This document shows positions 44,092 to 51,763 of a DNA stretch of 64,000 bases, one piece after another. The translations under genes were made by a program, and so were the position numbers. Source of the DNA: DATKMK01 sp035541895 (lineage in GTDB: Bacteria; Desulfobacterota; Binatia; HRBIN30; JACQVA1); assembly GCA_035541895.1 (NCBI GenBank), contig DATKMK010000129.1:13988-77987 (forward strand), written 5' to 3'. Below the pieces are notes generated by a model. The model made no database searches and was not told the DNA's origin. It saw only the letters and a list, made by a program, of their open reading frames with translations. Within the stretch, counting starts at the first letter, position 1. The number at the start of each line of letters is the position of its first letter.

Positions 44092-44838
44092 ATGGCCGAT
44101 GTAAGCATCAGCACGAACGACGAGGACCAACGCCACGTGCACCAGGGACGCGTGTTGATCGTTGGTGTCGGCGGGCTCGGCTGTCCGGCGGCGCTACAAC
44201 TCGCCACAGCCGGAGTCGGCACCATCGGTCTGATCGATCCCGACGCCGTCGAACGATCCAACTTGAACCGCCAGATCCTCCACACCGAGGCCGACATCGG
44301 CAGAGCCAAGGTCGATTCGGCCCGCGCCAAAGTCCTCGCTTGCAATCCCGCGGTGACGGTTCACACGTTCAACGAGCGGTTGACGGCCGCCAATCTCGCT
44401 CGCATCTTTGCCGACTTCGACTTTGTCATCGACGCCACTGACAACGTCGTCGCAAAGTTTCTCATCAACGACGGTGCGGTTCTAACGGGCACGCCGTATT
44501 CGCACGCGGGCGTGGTCGGCTTTCTCGGCCAGACGATGACGGTGTTACCACATCACACCGCGTGCCTTCGCTGCGTATTTCCGGCGCCGCCTACCGCCGA
44601 TGTCCCAACCTGTCAGGAAGCAGGAATTCTCGGCGCCGTTGCCGGAACCATCGGCTGTGTGCAAGCCGGCGAGGCGATCAAGTTTCTCTCCGGTTTAGGC
44701 GAACTGATCAGCAACCGACTGCTCACGTTCGACGCACTGGCGATGCGCTGGCGAAGCGTGCCGCTACGCCGCAACCGGCGGTGTCCACTGTGCGGCGAAC
44801 AGCCGAGCGTGACCAGTCTCAGCGCCGAGGCCGCGTAA
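44092..44838 (+). CDS. E1-like adenylyltransferase (ThiF/MoeB/HesA family)
   Basis: A 248-residue E1-like protein that adenylates the C-terminal Gly of a ubiquitin-like sulfur carrier. The ATP loop VLIVGVGGLGCPAAL, the acidic DPDAVERSNLNRQ segment, KVDSARAK, DATDN, and the Cys in PTCQEAGILGAVAG match active MoeB/ThiF. Zinc Cys pairs are CLRC and CPLC. It lacks the R-Y-x-R-Q-I N-terminus that in MoeB/ThiF reaches into the partner's active site; that element occurs instead in the second E1-like protein of this operon (47728). ATG 44092 follows the riboswitch terminator. Probable partner is the Gly-Gly carrier at 46146. Confidence 0.92.
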   Translation: MADVSISTNDEDQRHVHQGRVLIVGVGGLGCPAALQLATAGVGTIGLIDPDAVERSNLNRQILHTEADIGRAKVDSARAKVLACNPAVTVHTFNERLTAANLARIFADFDFVIDATDNVVAKFLINDGAVLTGTPYSHAGVVGFLGQTMTVLPHHTACLRCVFPAPPTADVPTCQEAGILGAVAGTIGCVQAGEAIKFLSGLGELISNRLLTFDALAMRWRSVPLRRNRRCPLCGEQPSVTSLSAEAA

Positions 44839-44863
44839 TCTTGGAGTCTCTAAAGGAGCCACC

Positions 44864-46126
44864 ATGTCCCACGTCACAGCGCTACGTTGTCGCGAGTGCA
44901 ATCAACAGTATCCCGTCGAACCGCTGCACGTCTGCGAAGCGTGCTTCGGTCCGCTGGAAGTCGTCTACGACTATGCGGCGATCAAGCGCGCCGTCAGTCG
45001 CGACGTGATCGCCGGGCGTGCGCGCAATCTCTGGCGCTATCGTGAGCTCTTACCGATCGCGAGCGAGCCGCGCATCGGCTTACACTCGGGCTTCACGCCC
45101 CTGGTCAAAGCCGATCGGCTGGCCGCGGTGCTCGGCGTGCGCGAGCTCTACGTCAAAGACGACTCGGTGAATCATCCGACGTTCTCGTACAAGGATCGCG
45201 TGGTCTCGATTGCGATCTCCAAGGCCGTGGAGTTCGGCTTCGACACGGTCTCGTGCGCCTCGACGGGCAACCTCGCCAACAGCGTCTCCGCGCACGCCGC
45301 GCGCGCGGGACTGCATTGCTTCATCTTCATCCCGCACGACCTCGAAGCCGGCAAGGTGGTCGGTTCGGCGATCTACGGTCCCCGCACCGTCGCCATCCGC
45401 GGCAACTACGACGATGTGAATCGCCTGTGCAGCGAGATCGCCGACAAGTACGGATGGGCTTTCGTGAACATCAACATCCGGCCATACTACACCGAGGGCG
45501 CCAAGACGTATGGTTTCGAGATCGCCGAGCAACTCGGGTGGCGCTTGCCGCAGCACATCATCGTACCGACGGCCGGCGGGACGATTTTGCCGAAGGTGGC
45601 GAAAGCCTTTCACGAACTCGCCGAGGTCGGGTTGGTGGAATCGACTCCAGTGAAAATCTACTCCGCTCAGGCCGCCGGTTGCGCGCCCGTGATTCAAGCC
45701 CTCCATCGCGGAAGCGATCTGATCACGCCGGTCAAGCCGAAGACGATCGCCAAGTCGATCGCGATCGGCAACCCGGCTGACGGCTACTACGTGCTGCAAG
45801 CCGTCCGCGAATCGGGCGGCTGGGGCGAGTCGGCCACCGACGAGGAGATCGTCGACGCGATCAAGCTGCTGGCGCGCACCGAGGGGATCTTCACCGAGCC
45901 CGCGGGCGGCACCACCGTCGCGGTCGCCAAGAAGTTGATCGACCAGGGACGCATTCCGCGCGACGAGTCGATCGTCATCAGCGTCACCGGCAACGGCTAC
46001 AAGACGCTCGAAGCGGTGCGCGATCACATCGAGCAGCCGTTCACGATCGACGCCAGGCTGGGCGACTTCGATCAGCTCTACCATCGACTCGGCGCCGCGC
46101 CGCATGCGCAGCGGGCGCGCGCGTAA
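44864..46126 (+). CDS. thrC: Threonine synthase (or related PLP-dependent enzyme)
   Basis: A 420-residue fold-type II PLP enzyme. The N-terminus has CRECNQQYPVEPLHVCEACF, a zinc-ribbon-like pair of CxxC motifs common in this subgroup; the PLP Lys is in HPTFSYKDRVVSIA, the phosphate loop is CASTGNLANSVSAHAA, and late motifs include PAGGTTVAVAKKL. It is annotated as threonine synthase (O-phosphohomoserine to threonine), but here it sits under SAM control between an E1 and a sulfur carrier, so a homocysteine- or cysteine-forming role on phosphohomoserine or a serine ester is possible. A strong AAAGGAG precedes ATG 44864. Confidence 0.85.
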   Translation: MSHVTALRCRECNQQYPVEPLHVCEACFGPLEVVYDYAAIKRAVSRDVIAGRARNLWRYRELLPIASEPRIGLHSGFTPLVKADRLAAVLGVRELYVKDDSVNHPTFSYKDRVVSIAISKAVEFGFDTVSCASTGNLANSVSAHAARAGLHCFIFIPHDLEAGKVVGSAIYGPRTVAIRGNYDDVNRLCSEIADKYGWAFVNINIRPYYTEGAKTYGFEIAEQLGWRLPQHIIVPTAGGTILPKVAKAFHELAEVGLVESTPVKIYSAQAAGCAPVIQALHRGSDLITPVKPKTIAKSIAIGNPADGYYVLQAVRESGGWGESATDEEIVDAIKLLARTEGIFTEPAGGTTVAVAKKLIDQGRIPRDESIVISVTGNGYKTLEAVRDHIEQPFTIDARLGDFDQLYHRLGAAPHAQRARA

Positions 46127-46145
46127 TGCAAAAGGAGCAATCACG

Positions 46146-46421
46146 ATGAGCGTTTTGGTTCGCATTCCAACACCGTTGCGGCGATTCACCAACGGCTCCG
46201 ACGAGGTGAGTCTATCCGGAGCGACCGTCGGCGCCGTGGTGAACGAACTCGAGAGCCGCCACCCTGGCATCAAGGAGCGCTTGTGCGACGAGGACGGGCG
46301 GGTGCGCCGCTTCGTCAACATCTACGTCAACGGCGACGACATCCGCTTCCTCAGTCACCTCGATACGGCGGTGAAGGACGGCGATGAAGTCTCCATCGTC
46401 CCAGCAATCGCCGGGGGCTGA
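46146..46421 (+). CDS. ThiS/MoaD-family sulfur carrier protein
   Basis: A 91-residue ubiquitin-like sulfur carrier. The beta-grasp pattern is VLVRIPTPLRRFTNG, an EL-x-x-x-H-P-G helix (VNELESRHPGIKERL), VNIYVNGDDIRF, and the C-terminal DGDEVSIVPAIAGG with the free Gly-Gly needed for adenylation and thiocarboxylation. The layout next to a cysteine synthase and E1 resembles mycobacterial CysO. It is 19 nt after thrC with an AAAGGAG site. It supplies sulfur as a protein thiocarboxylate; whether for cysteine, homocysteine, thiamine or Moco cannot be decided from this gene alone, but the neighbours favour Cys/homocysteine. Confidence 0.93.
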   Translation: MSVLVRIPTPLRRFTNGSDEVSLSGATVGAVVNELESRHPGIKERLCDEDGRVRRFVNIYVNGDDIRFLSHLDTAVKDGDEVSIVPAIAGG

Positions 46422-46436
46422 GGGGTTGGTCGGTCG

Positions 46437-47456
46437 ATGTCAGCTCGCCCCCAATTTGCCGAGCCGTCAGCAGCCGCCCCGCCGCAGGATTTGCGGCGCG
46501 CATTCAACGCCCTCGATCTCGTCGGCAATACACCGCTGGTAGAGATCTCGCGCCTCACTCGCGGGTTCCGCACTCGCGCGGGCCGGTCGATCTCGCCGCG
46601 GGTACGGATTTACGCCAAGTTGGAGGGGTTCAACCCCGGCGGCTCGGTCAAGGATCGCCCGGCGTTGTGGATGATTCGCGAAGGCATCGCGTCGGGCCGC
46701 CTGATTCCCGGTAAGACGATTCTGGATTCCACTTCGGGTAACACCGGGATCGCACTCGCCATGATCGGAGCGGTGCTCGGATATCCGGTCGAACTGGTGA
46801 TGCCGTCGAACGTCAGCCGCGAGCGTAAGAAGATCATCACCGCCTATGGCGCGCAGATCACCTACAGCAATCCACTCGAAGGCTCGGACGGCGCGATCCG
46901 CCTGTGTCGAACCGTGCTGGCGCAGAACCCGGAGACGTATTTCAAGCCGGACCAATATTTCAACGAGAACAACCCGCGCGCGCACTACGAGAGCACCGGG
47001 CCGGAAATCTGGGACGACACCGACGGGACGATTACCCACTTTGTCGCCGGCATCGGCACCGGCGGCACGATCATGGGCACCGGCCGCTACTTGAAGACAC
47101 GCAACCCGCGGGTTCAAGTGATCGCCGCCGAACCCGATGATGCGCTCCACGGCCTCGAAGGCCTCAAGCATATGGCGAGTTCGATCGTACCGGGGATCTA
47201 TCACGAGAATGAACTCGACCGGAAAATTCCGGTCCGCACGGAGGCCGCGTACGACACGGTCTACGCGCTCGGGTCCGAAGAGGGCATCGTCGTCGGGCAG
47301 TCGTCGGGCGCCGCGATGTGGGCCGCGTTGCAGGTCGCGGCGGAATTAGACGAGGGAGTCATCGTCGCGATCTTCTCGGACTTCGGCGACAAGTATCTCA
47401 GCACCAACCTGTGGACCGGCTGGGACGACTGGCGTGCCCGGCGCCAAGCACGATGA
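46437..47456 (+). CDS. Cysteine synthase (CysK/CysM family)
   Basis: A 339-residue PLP-dependent beta-replacement enzyme. The Lys motif is GFNPGGSVKDRPALWM, the substrate loop is LDSTSGNTGIALAMIG, the phosphate-binding loop is GIGTGGTIMGTGRYL, and the late motif is GIVVGQSSGAAMWA. It is close in character to CysM of Mycobacterium, which takes sulfur from thiocarboxylated CysO and O-phosphoserine, and the sulfur carrier gene lies 15 nt upstream. An N-terminal ~30-residue extension precedes the conserved VGNTPLVEI. The stop overlaps the next gene as ATGA. Sulfide-dependent activity cannot be excluded. Confidence 0.93.
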   Translation: MSARPQFAEPSAAAPPQDLRRAFNALDLVGNTPLVEISRLTRGFRTRAGRSISPRVRIYAKLEGFNPGGSVKDRPALWMIREGIASGRLIPGKTILDSTSGNTGIALAMIGAVLGYPVELVMPSNVSRERKKIITAYGAQITYSNPLEGSDGAIRLCRTVLAQNPETYFKPDQYFNENNPRAHYESTGPEIWDDTDGTITHFVAGIGTGGTIMGTGRYLKTRNPRVQVIAAEPDDALHGLEGLKHMASSIVPGIYHENELDRKIPVRTEAAYDTVYALGSEEGIVVGQSSGAAMWAALQVAAELDEGVIVAIFSDFGDKYLSTNLWTGWDDWRARRQAR

Positions 47457-47731
47457 GTGCAGCGAAGAGCACCGGCGCCAACGTGAAGCGCTTGGTGCGC
47501 GAGAAGATCTATCTCACGTATCCAATCGAGCTGATCAAGGAGCCGCTCATCTATCAGGTCGGGCACAAGTTCAAAGTCGTCACGAACATTCGCGGCGCCA
47601 ACATCTCCGACACCATGGGTTTAGTGGCCATCGAACTCGACGGAACTCAGGATGAGGTCGACCGCGCGATCGCCTGGCTGCGCGAGCGGGGTGTGCAGGT
47701 GGAGCCGATCGAAAAGAACGTGATCGAATGA
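47453..47731 (+). CDS. NIL-domain protein
   Basis: A 92-residue ACT-like NIL domain: KIYLTYPIELIKEPLIYQ, FKVVTNIRGANISDTMGL, VAIELDGTQDEVDRAIAWL and ERGVQVEPI. NIL domains occur at the C-terminus of the methionine-importer ATPase MetN, where they sense methionine, and as stand-alone or ferredoxin-fused proteins in sulfur-amino-acid pathways of anaerobes and deltaproteobacterial types. It overlaps cysteine synthase by 4 nt and the next gene by 4 nt. Here it could bind Met or another amino acid, or aid sulfur transfer; not determinable. Confidence 0.92.
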   Translation: MSAAKSTGANVKRLVREKIYLTYPIELIKEPLIYQVGHKFKVVTNIRGANISDTMGLVAIELDGTQDEVDRAIAWLRERGVQVEPIEKNVIE

Positions 47732-48408
47732 CCGCACCCGGCACGTCCCTTCCCGCCTTGACCGACGCGCAGATCGAGCGCTACAGCCGGCAAATCATCT
47801 TGCCCGAGATCGGCGCGACCAAGCAGCAACACCTGCTCGCATCCTCGGTCGCCGTCGCGGGGACCTCCGGCGTCGCGACGATGGCGGTCCGCTACTTGAT
47901 GGCGGCCGGCATCGGCGGCATCGCTTTCACCGACTTCACGCCCGCGCTGCAAACAATCGCGGCCACCGGCCCTGACCTACGCTGCGCAGACATGGCCACC
48001 GAGGACACTCTGGATCGCTTTGCGGCGCTGATCATATGTGACGCGCCGCCAGCAACGCGCATCCCAATCAGTCGCGCAGCGATCATCCACCACAAACCCG
48101 TCGTGGTGGGCCATGTACGCGGCTACCACGGAATCGTCGCAACGCTCTCGGCTCACGCACCCGCGTTCCCGTGCGCCGAGTGTCTTCAGCGCACGTTCGA
48201 ATCGGGAACAAGCGCCGACGATGTCTTGACGCCGGTGACCGGCGCGGTCATCGGTGCTCTTGTGGCGGCCGAAACGGTGAAGATCGTACTGGGGATCGGA
48301 TCGTCGCCGTCACCGCAGTTCTACGTGTACAACGCGGCGACCGGCCGCGTCGACGCGCGTCCGGTCATCAAGGACACCGCCTGCCCGGTTTGCGCTCCGA
48401 CGCATTGA
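47728..48408 (+). CDS. Degenerate E1-like (ThiF-fold) protein
   Basis: A 226-residue ThiF/MoeB-like protein with the N-terminal R-Y-S-R-Q-I signature (ALTDAQIERYSRQIILPE) and the KQQHLLASS helix, but the nucleotide loop that should read G-x-G-G-x-G is AGTSGVATMAVRYL, and the D-x-x-x-x-S/N-L-x-R-Q segment is missing. The two zinc Cys pairs are kept (CAEC, CPVC). The thiol Cys region (normally T-C-x-x-x-G) reads LTPVTGAVIGAL, without Cys. It thus looks unable to adenylate alone and likely pairs with the E1 at 44092, supplying its Arg in trans. The GTG-like overlap with the NIL gene is 4 nt. Confidence 0.85.
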   Translation: MTAPGTSLPALTDAQIERYSRQIILPEIGATKQQHLLASSVAVAGTSGVATMAVRYLMAAGIGGIAFTDFTPALQTIAATGPDLRCADMATEDTLDRFAALIICDAPPATRIPISRAAIIHHKPVVVGHVRGYHGIVATLSAHAPAFPCAECLQRTFESGTSADDVLTPVTGAVIGALVAAETVKIVLGIGSSPSPQFYVYNAATGRVDARPVIKDTACPVCAPTH

Positions 48409-48502
48409 CGAAGCACCCTACTTGCGAACCAGCGCCGAACGCGCCACAAGAGACGGCGCCGCGTCAAAGGCGGACAGCCAGTCGTCAGGAGGAATCGCAC
48501 CC

Positions 48503-49756
48503 ATGCCAGATCTCGTTCCGGTCCACGGCGGACTTGCCGCGCCGGTCTCCCGCACCGTCCCACTTTCCCGTCGCCGACAGTTCCTCGTCGAAGCCGCAGC
48601 GCTTCCGCGCATCGAAATGAGTCGTGCCGATCTGTCGACGGTCTATCGCATCGCCGACGGCACGCTCTCGCCGCTGACCGGTCCGATGGACGAAGACACG
48701 TGGCACTACGTGCTCGATCACGACGCGCTGGACTTCGGCTTTCGACGCTACGCCTGGACGGCGCCGATTTCCTTCCCGGTGACCGACGACGAGGGGCACA
48801 AATTGCGGGTCGGCCACGCCGCCGCGTTGGTACACAACAACGACATCATCGCGATTTTGCGCGTCTCCAGTCTGTTCGACTGGGACAAGCCGAAGCACGT
48901 CGAGAAATTCTACGGCACTTCGCGCGCCGATCATCCGGGCGGCCACATGGTATTCGACGATCCACGCACCAAACTGGTCGGCGGTGATCTGTGGGCGTTG
49001 CCGCAACCCGTCGATCCCGAATATGGCGAGTTCGTGCTGTCGCCCCGCCAAGTCCGCACCCTCATCGCCGAGCGCCAGTGGGAACGCGCGCTGGCCTTTC
49101 AAACCCGCAACCCGTTGCATCGCGCGCACGAATACGCGCTGGTCGCCGGCGTCGAGCGGCTCACCCGCGAGGGCTACTTCGCGGGCGTCGTGCTCAATCC
49201 CTTAATCGGCGAGTTGAAGGGCGACGACGTTCCCGCGCGGGTCCGGATGCGCTGCTATCGCGTGTTGCACGAGCGTCATCTGCTCGGCGACGGCGACAAG
49301 GACGCGGCGCTGTGGCGACGCTGTGGGTACGATCTGACCGAAGTGTTCGAACTCGTCGGCCTCGACATCAAGATGCTGTACGGCGGACCGAAGGAAGCGA
49401 TCATGCACGCGATCTACCGGCAGAACCTCGGGTTCACCGACATCGTGATCGGGCGCAAGCACGCCGACGCCCCGTTTGACGACGGCAAACCGATTTGGGG
49501 CGACTTCGACGCGCAGGAGATCTTCAACCATCTCCGCGGCGACCTGCGTCTGCGTCCGTGCAATATCGGCTTCGCCGCCTACTTCGAGAGCGTCGGTCGC
49601 GTGGCTTTGATGGACGAACATCCCGACGAAAGGCCGGTGACGATCTCAGGGTCGAAAATTCGCGAACTTCTCGGCACGGGCGAGCATCCCGATGCCCGCA
49701 TCTTGCGGCCTGAGATCGCCGACGTGCTCATCGAGCACTATCGCGAGAAGAAATAG
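48503..49756 (+). CDS. sat: Sulfate adenylyltransferase (ATP sulfurylase)
   Basis: A 417-residue Sat that makes adenosine 5'-phosphosulfate from sulfate and ATP, the entry step of assimilation or dissimilation. Motifs: ALAFQTRNPLHRAHEYA (the Q-x-R-N-P-x-H-x-x-H active site), GELKGDDVPARVRM, TDIVIGRKHADAP (family G-R-x-H-A-G) and ERPVTISGSKIRELL. ATG 48503 has GGAGGA in front. No APS kinase, APS reductase or sulfite reductase is in the window. It is 94 nt after the second E1-like gene and could be read from the riboswitch promoter or from its own. Confidence 0.95.
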   Translation: MPDLVPVHGGLAAPVSRTVPLSRRRQFLVEAAALPRIEMSRADLSTVYRIADGTLSPLTGPMDEDTWHYVLDHDALDFGFRRYAWTAPISFPVTDDEGHKLRVGHAAALVHNNDIIAILRVSSLFDWDKPKHVEKFYGTSRADHPGGHMVFDDPRTKLVGGDLWALPQPVDPEYGEFVLSPRQVRTLIAERQWERALAFQTRNPLHRAHEYALVAGVERLTREGYFAGVVLNPLIGELKGDDVPARVRMRCYRVLHERHLLGDGDKDAALWRRCGYDLTEVFELVGLDIKMLYGGPKEAIMHAIYRQNLGFTDIVIGRKHADAPFDDGKPIWGDFDAQEIFNHLRGDLRLRPCNIGFAAYFESVGRVALMDEHPDERPVTISGSKIRELLGTGEHPDARILRPEIADVLIEHYREKK

Positions 49757-49765
49757 TGGAGCGAG

Positions 49766-49785
49766 TCGCCGTCACGCGACGGCGA
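49766..49785. terminator. Hairpin between convergent sat and membrane-protein gene
   Basis: TCGCCGTC (49766-49773) pairs with GACGGCGA (49778-49785) around ACGC. It overlaps the stop of the minus-strand gene. No T-run follows on either strand, so terminator function is only suggested by position between convergent genes. Confidence 0.35.
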
Positions 49786-50041
49786 GATCGAGACTGAAGC
49801 CGAACACCTCGGTCAGCATCAGATACAGGAAAATCGCGGCGCTGACAAAGGTGGCCAGCCCCGCGATCGCCGCTCCGGAGAGAAGCAAGAGCGCGAGTAC
49901 GCTCCCCAGCAGCGACGCGGGCGCAGCCAAGCCGGGCAGCGCAATGATCGGGCCCCAAAACCGCACCAACCGGCTGGCATCGACCACCCAGCCGCGCACC
50001 GCATCGAAGGTCAACCACTCGGGGATGAGATCGAGGTTCAT
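49772..50041 (-). CDS. Small membrane protein of the ECF sigma operon
   Basis: An 89-residue protein with about two membrane helices (LLGSVLALLLLSGAAIAGL and TFVSAAIFLYLMLTEVF region) preceded by an amphipathic WLTFDAVRGWVVDASRLVRFW. ATG 50041 overlaps the stop of the exported protein upstream (ATGA), so it is the fourth gene of the sigma / anti-sigma operon. No family is recognised. Confidence 0.65.
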   Translation of the reverse strand: MNLDLIPEWLTFDAVRGWVVDASRLVRFWGPIIALPGLAAPASLLGSVLALLLLSGAAIAGLATFVSAAIFLYLMLTEVFGFSLDLAVA

Positions 50042-50520
50042 TGGTGCGACACCGGCTCCGGCGCCGGCTCCGACATGGGCAGCGGATCGGCGCCGATGGC
50101 GATGATGAGTACGCCTTCCTGATGCTTGGGGCCGCCGACCAAGAAAGTCGCATGCTTGCGCAGCGTCAGCGCGGTGTCGACCACCGGGCGCGAACCCTCG
50201 ATCAACATCACGTGTAACGACACCCGCTCGTCCTTCATTCCGCTGGAGGTCACCAGCAAATAGCGACCGCCAGGAATGTCGAATCCCACCTTGACGCCGG
50301 GCGCCACCAGCCGTCGTTCTTCCTTCACCAGATTGTAGGAGGTGTACGGGAATAACGTGTGAAACTGGCGGCGCAGCGCGACCAGTCGCGGATCGAACCC
50401 CTGCCCCGAGTTGCTGGCGAGCACCGCGCCGATCCGCACCTCGACGGCCTCCTGGGCGCACACCGGGCCACTGGCAACCGCGCCGATCAATATCGCCAGC
50501 GATGCGAGTGGGCGCTTCAC
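50038..50520 (-). CDS. Exported protein of the ECF sigma operon
   Basis: A 160-residue protein starting at GTG 50520, overlapping the upstream anti-sigma stop (GTGA). The signal peptide ASLAILIGAVASGPVCAQ is clear. The mature part has VRIGAVLASNSGQGFDP, LFPYTSYNLVKEERRL, the beta-rich VGFDIPGGRYLLVTSS and TFLVGGPKHQEGVLIIAIG. The layout suggests a periplasmic sensing or response domain for the sigma/anti-sigma pair, but no family is named with confidence. Confidence 0.72.
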   Translation of the reverse strand: MKRPLASLAILIGAVASGPVCAQEAVEVRIGAVLASNSGQGFDPRLVALRRQFHTLFPYTSYNLVKEERRLVAPGVKVGFDIPGGRYLLVTSSGMKDERVSLHVMLIEGSRPVVDTALTLRKHATFLVGGPKHQEGVLIIAIGADPLPMSEPAPEPVSHQ

Positions 50521-51059
50521 GGAGGGAATCCTTCGGGACCGTAGTCGGTGTCGTCGTTCACCCACAGCACGGTGGTGTGCGTTTCGGGCTCGCTGACGAC
50601 GGCGACGGACTCGGCGCTGCTTTCGAGCGAATCGATGACCGCGGTGTTGTCGATCGCCGGCGTCGGTGGCATTTGCGCAAGCTGCGGCGCCTCGCCGACA
50701 CGCGAGGTCCAGACCATCACGGCAAATGCGGCGCCCGCGGTTGCCACGCCGAGCGCCGGCACGGTGAACCAACTGCGCACGTCGTACTCTTCCCACCGCG
50801 AACGCGCGCGATGCCACCACGGCATCCGCACGCTACCGATCCGCGATTGCACCGCCGGCCAGATTTGACTGAGGTCCAATTCATCGACGCGCAAGTTGAT
50901 GGTGTCGGCAACCAAGGTTTGTACCCGTTCCAAGCGCTGCAATTCACCCTCGCACTCGGAACAGCGGCTGCTGTGCAACGCCACGGCGCGCATCTGACGC
51001 GCATCGAGTTCGCCGTCGTAGAACAGCGGCAGCAGGCCGCTCACGTCGCGACAGGTCAT
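50517..51059 (-). CDS. Anti-sigma factor with zinc-finger (zf-HC2-like) domain
   Basis: A 180-residue protein with N-terminal MTCRDVSGLLPLFYDGELD and the HxxxCxxC zinc motif HSSRCSEC typical of ZAS anti-sigma factors, then a single membrane helix at about 100-118 (VPALGVATAGAAFAVMVW) and an extracytoplasmic tail rich in Ser/Glu. It lies 41 nt downstream of the ECF sigma gene and would hold it inactive until a periplasmic signal. The usual conserved Cys near the start (CRD) is present. Confidence 0.88.
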   Translation of the reverse strand: MTCRDVSGLLPLFYDGELDARQMRAVALHSSRCSECEGELQRLERVQTLVADTINLRVDELDLSQIWPAVQSRIGSVRMPWWHRARSRWEEYDVRSWFTVPALGVATAGAAFAVMVWTSRVGEAPQLAQMPPTPAIDNTAVIDSLESSAESVAVVSEPETHTTVLWVNDDTDYGPEGFPP

Positions 51060-51100
51060 ACGTTAGGCTCGCCCCGGGCCTTGCGTCGTCAGGTAGGCCG

Positions 51101-51691
51101 TCACAGACAGTCCCGCAATTTGCTTTGGAGCTTCTTGCGCGCGTAATGCAAGCGGCTCATCACCGTGCCCTTCGAACACTGCATCACGCGGCTGATCTCA
51201 TCGTACGAGAGACCTTCGACTTCGCGCAAAAGTATGACGGCTTTGTGATCGGGGGTCAACTCATTGATCGCGTCGGTCACGCGTGCGCCGACTTCTCGTG
51301 AGCGGAGTTCGCGAAACGGATCGCCGAGCGGCGCACCGACACTGTCGTCCGCCAGCTCGGCGGCGCCGGCTTCGGCGCGTTCCTCGATCGAAACGGTTCC
51401 GTGGCGTCGCTCGCGCCGTCGGAAGTCGATGCCGAGATTCACCACGATTCGATACAGCCAGGTGTACAGACTCGACTCGCCCTTGAACTTGCCGAGGTTC
51501 TCGAACGCCTTGACGAACGTCTCCTGGGTCAGCTCCAGTGCGTCCTCACGGTTATGCACCATTCCCAAAGCCACGGCGGCAACCTTGCGCTGATAGCGCT
51601 CCACCAATTCTCGGAAGGCCTCAGCATTTCCGGCGCGGCTTTCGCGAACGAGCTCGCGATCGCTACGTTCCACGCGGCCTTCCTTCGGCAA
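51101..51691 (-). CDS. ECF RNA polymerase sigma factor (RpoE-like)
   Basis: A 196-residue ECF sigma factor. Region 2 has FRELVERYQRKVAAVALGMV and ALELTQETFVKAFENLGKF (2.1-2.2) with YTWLYRIVVNLGIDFRRRERR (2.4, promoter -10 recognition). Region 4 has AINELTPDHKAVILLREVEG and SYDEISRVMQCSKGTVMSRL for the -35 element. The Cys in MQCSKG replaces the more common A/S. It heads a four-gene operon with the anti-sigma and two downstream genes, so it likely controls that operon and envelope-stress genes. Confidence 0.95.
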   Translation of the reverse strand: MPKEGRVERSDRELVRESRAGNAEAFRELVERYQRKVAAVALGMVHNREDALELTQETFVKAFENLGKFKGESSLYTWLYRIVVNLGIDFRRRERRHGTVSIEERAEAGAAELADDSVGAPLGDPFRELRSREVGARVTDAINELTPDHKAVILLREVEGLSYDEISRVMQCSKGTVMSRLHYARKKLQSKLRDCL

Positions 51692-51763
51692 TAGAAGACG
51701 TTGCTCGCCCGCGGCTATTCGAACTCCAGCGCAATTTCGGCTCCTGACTGTCCGTCGGCGGTC

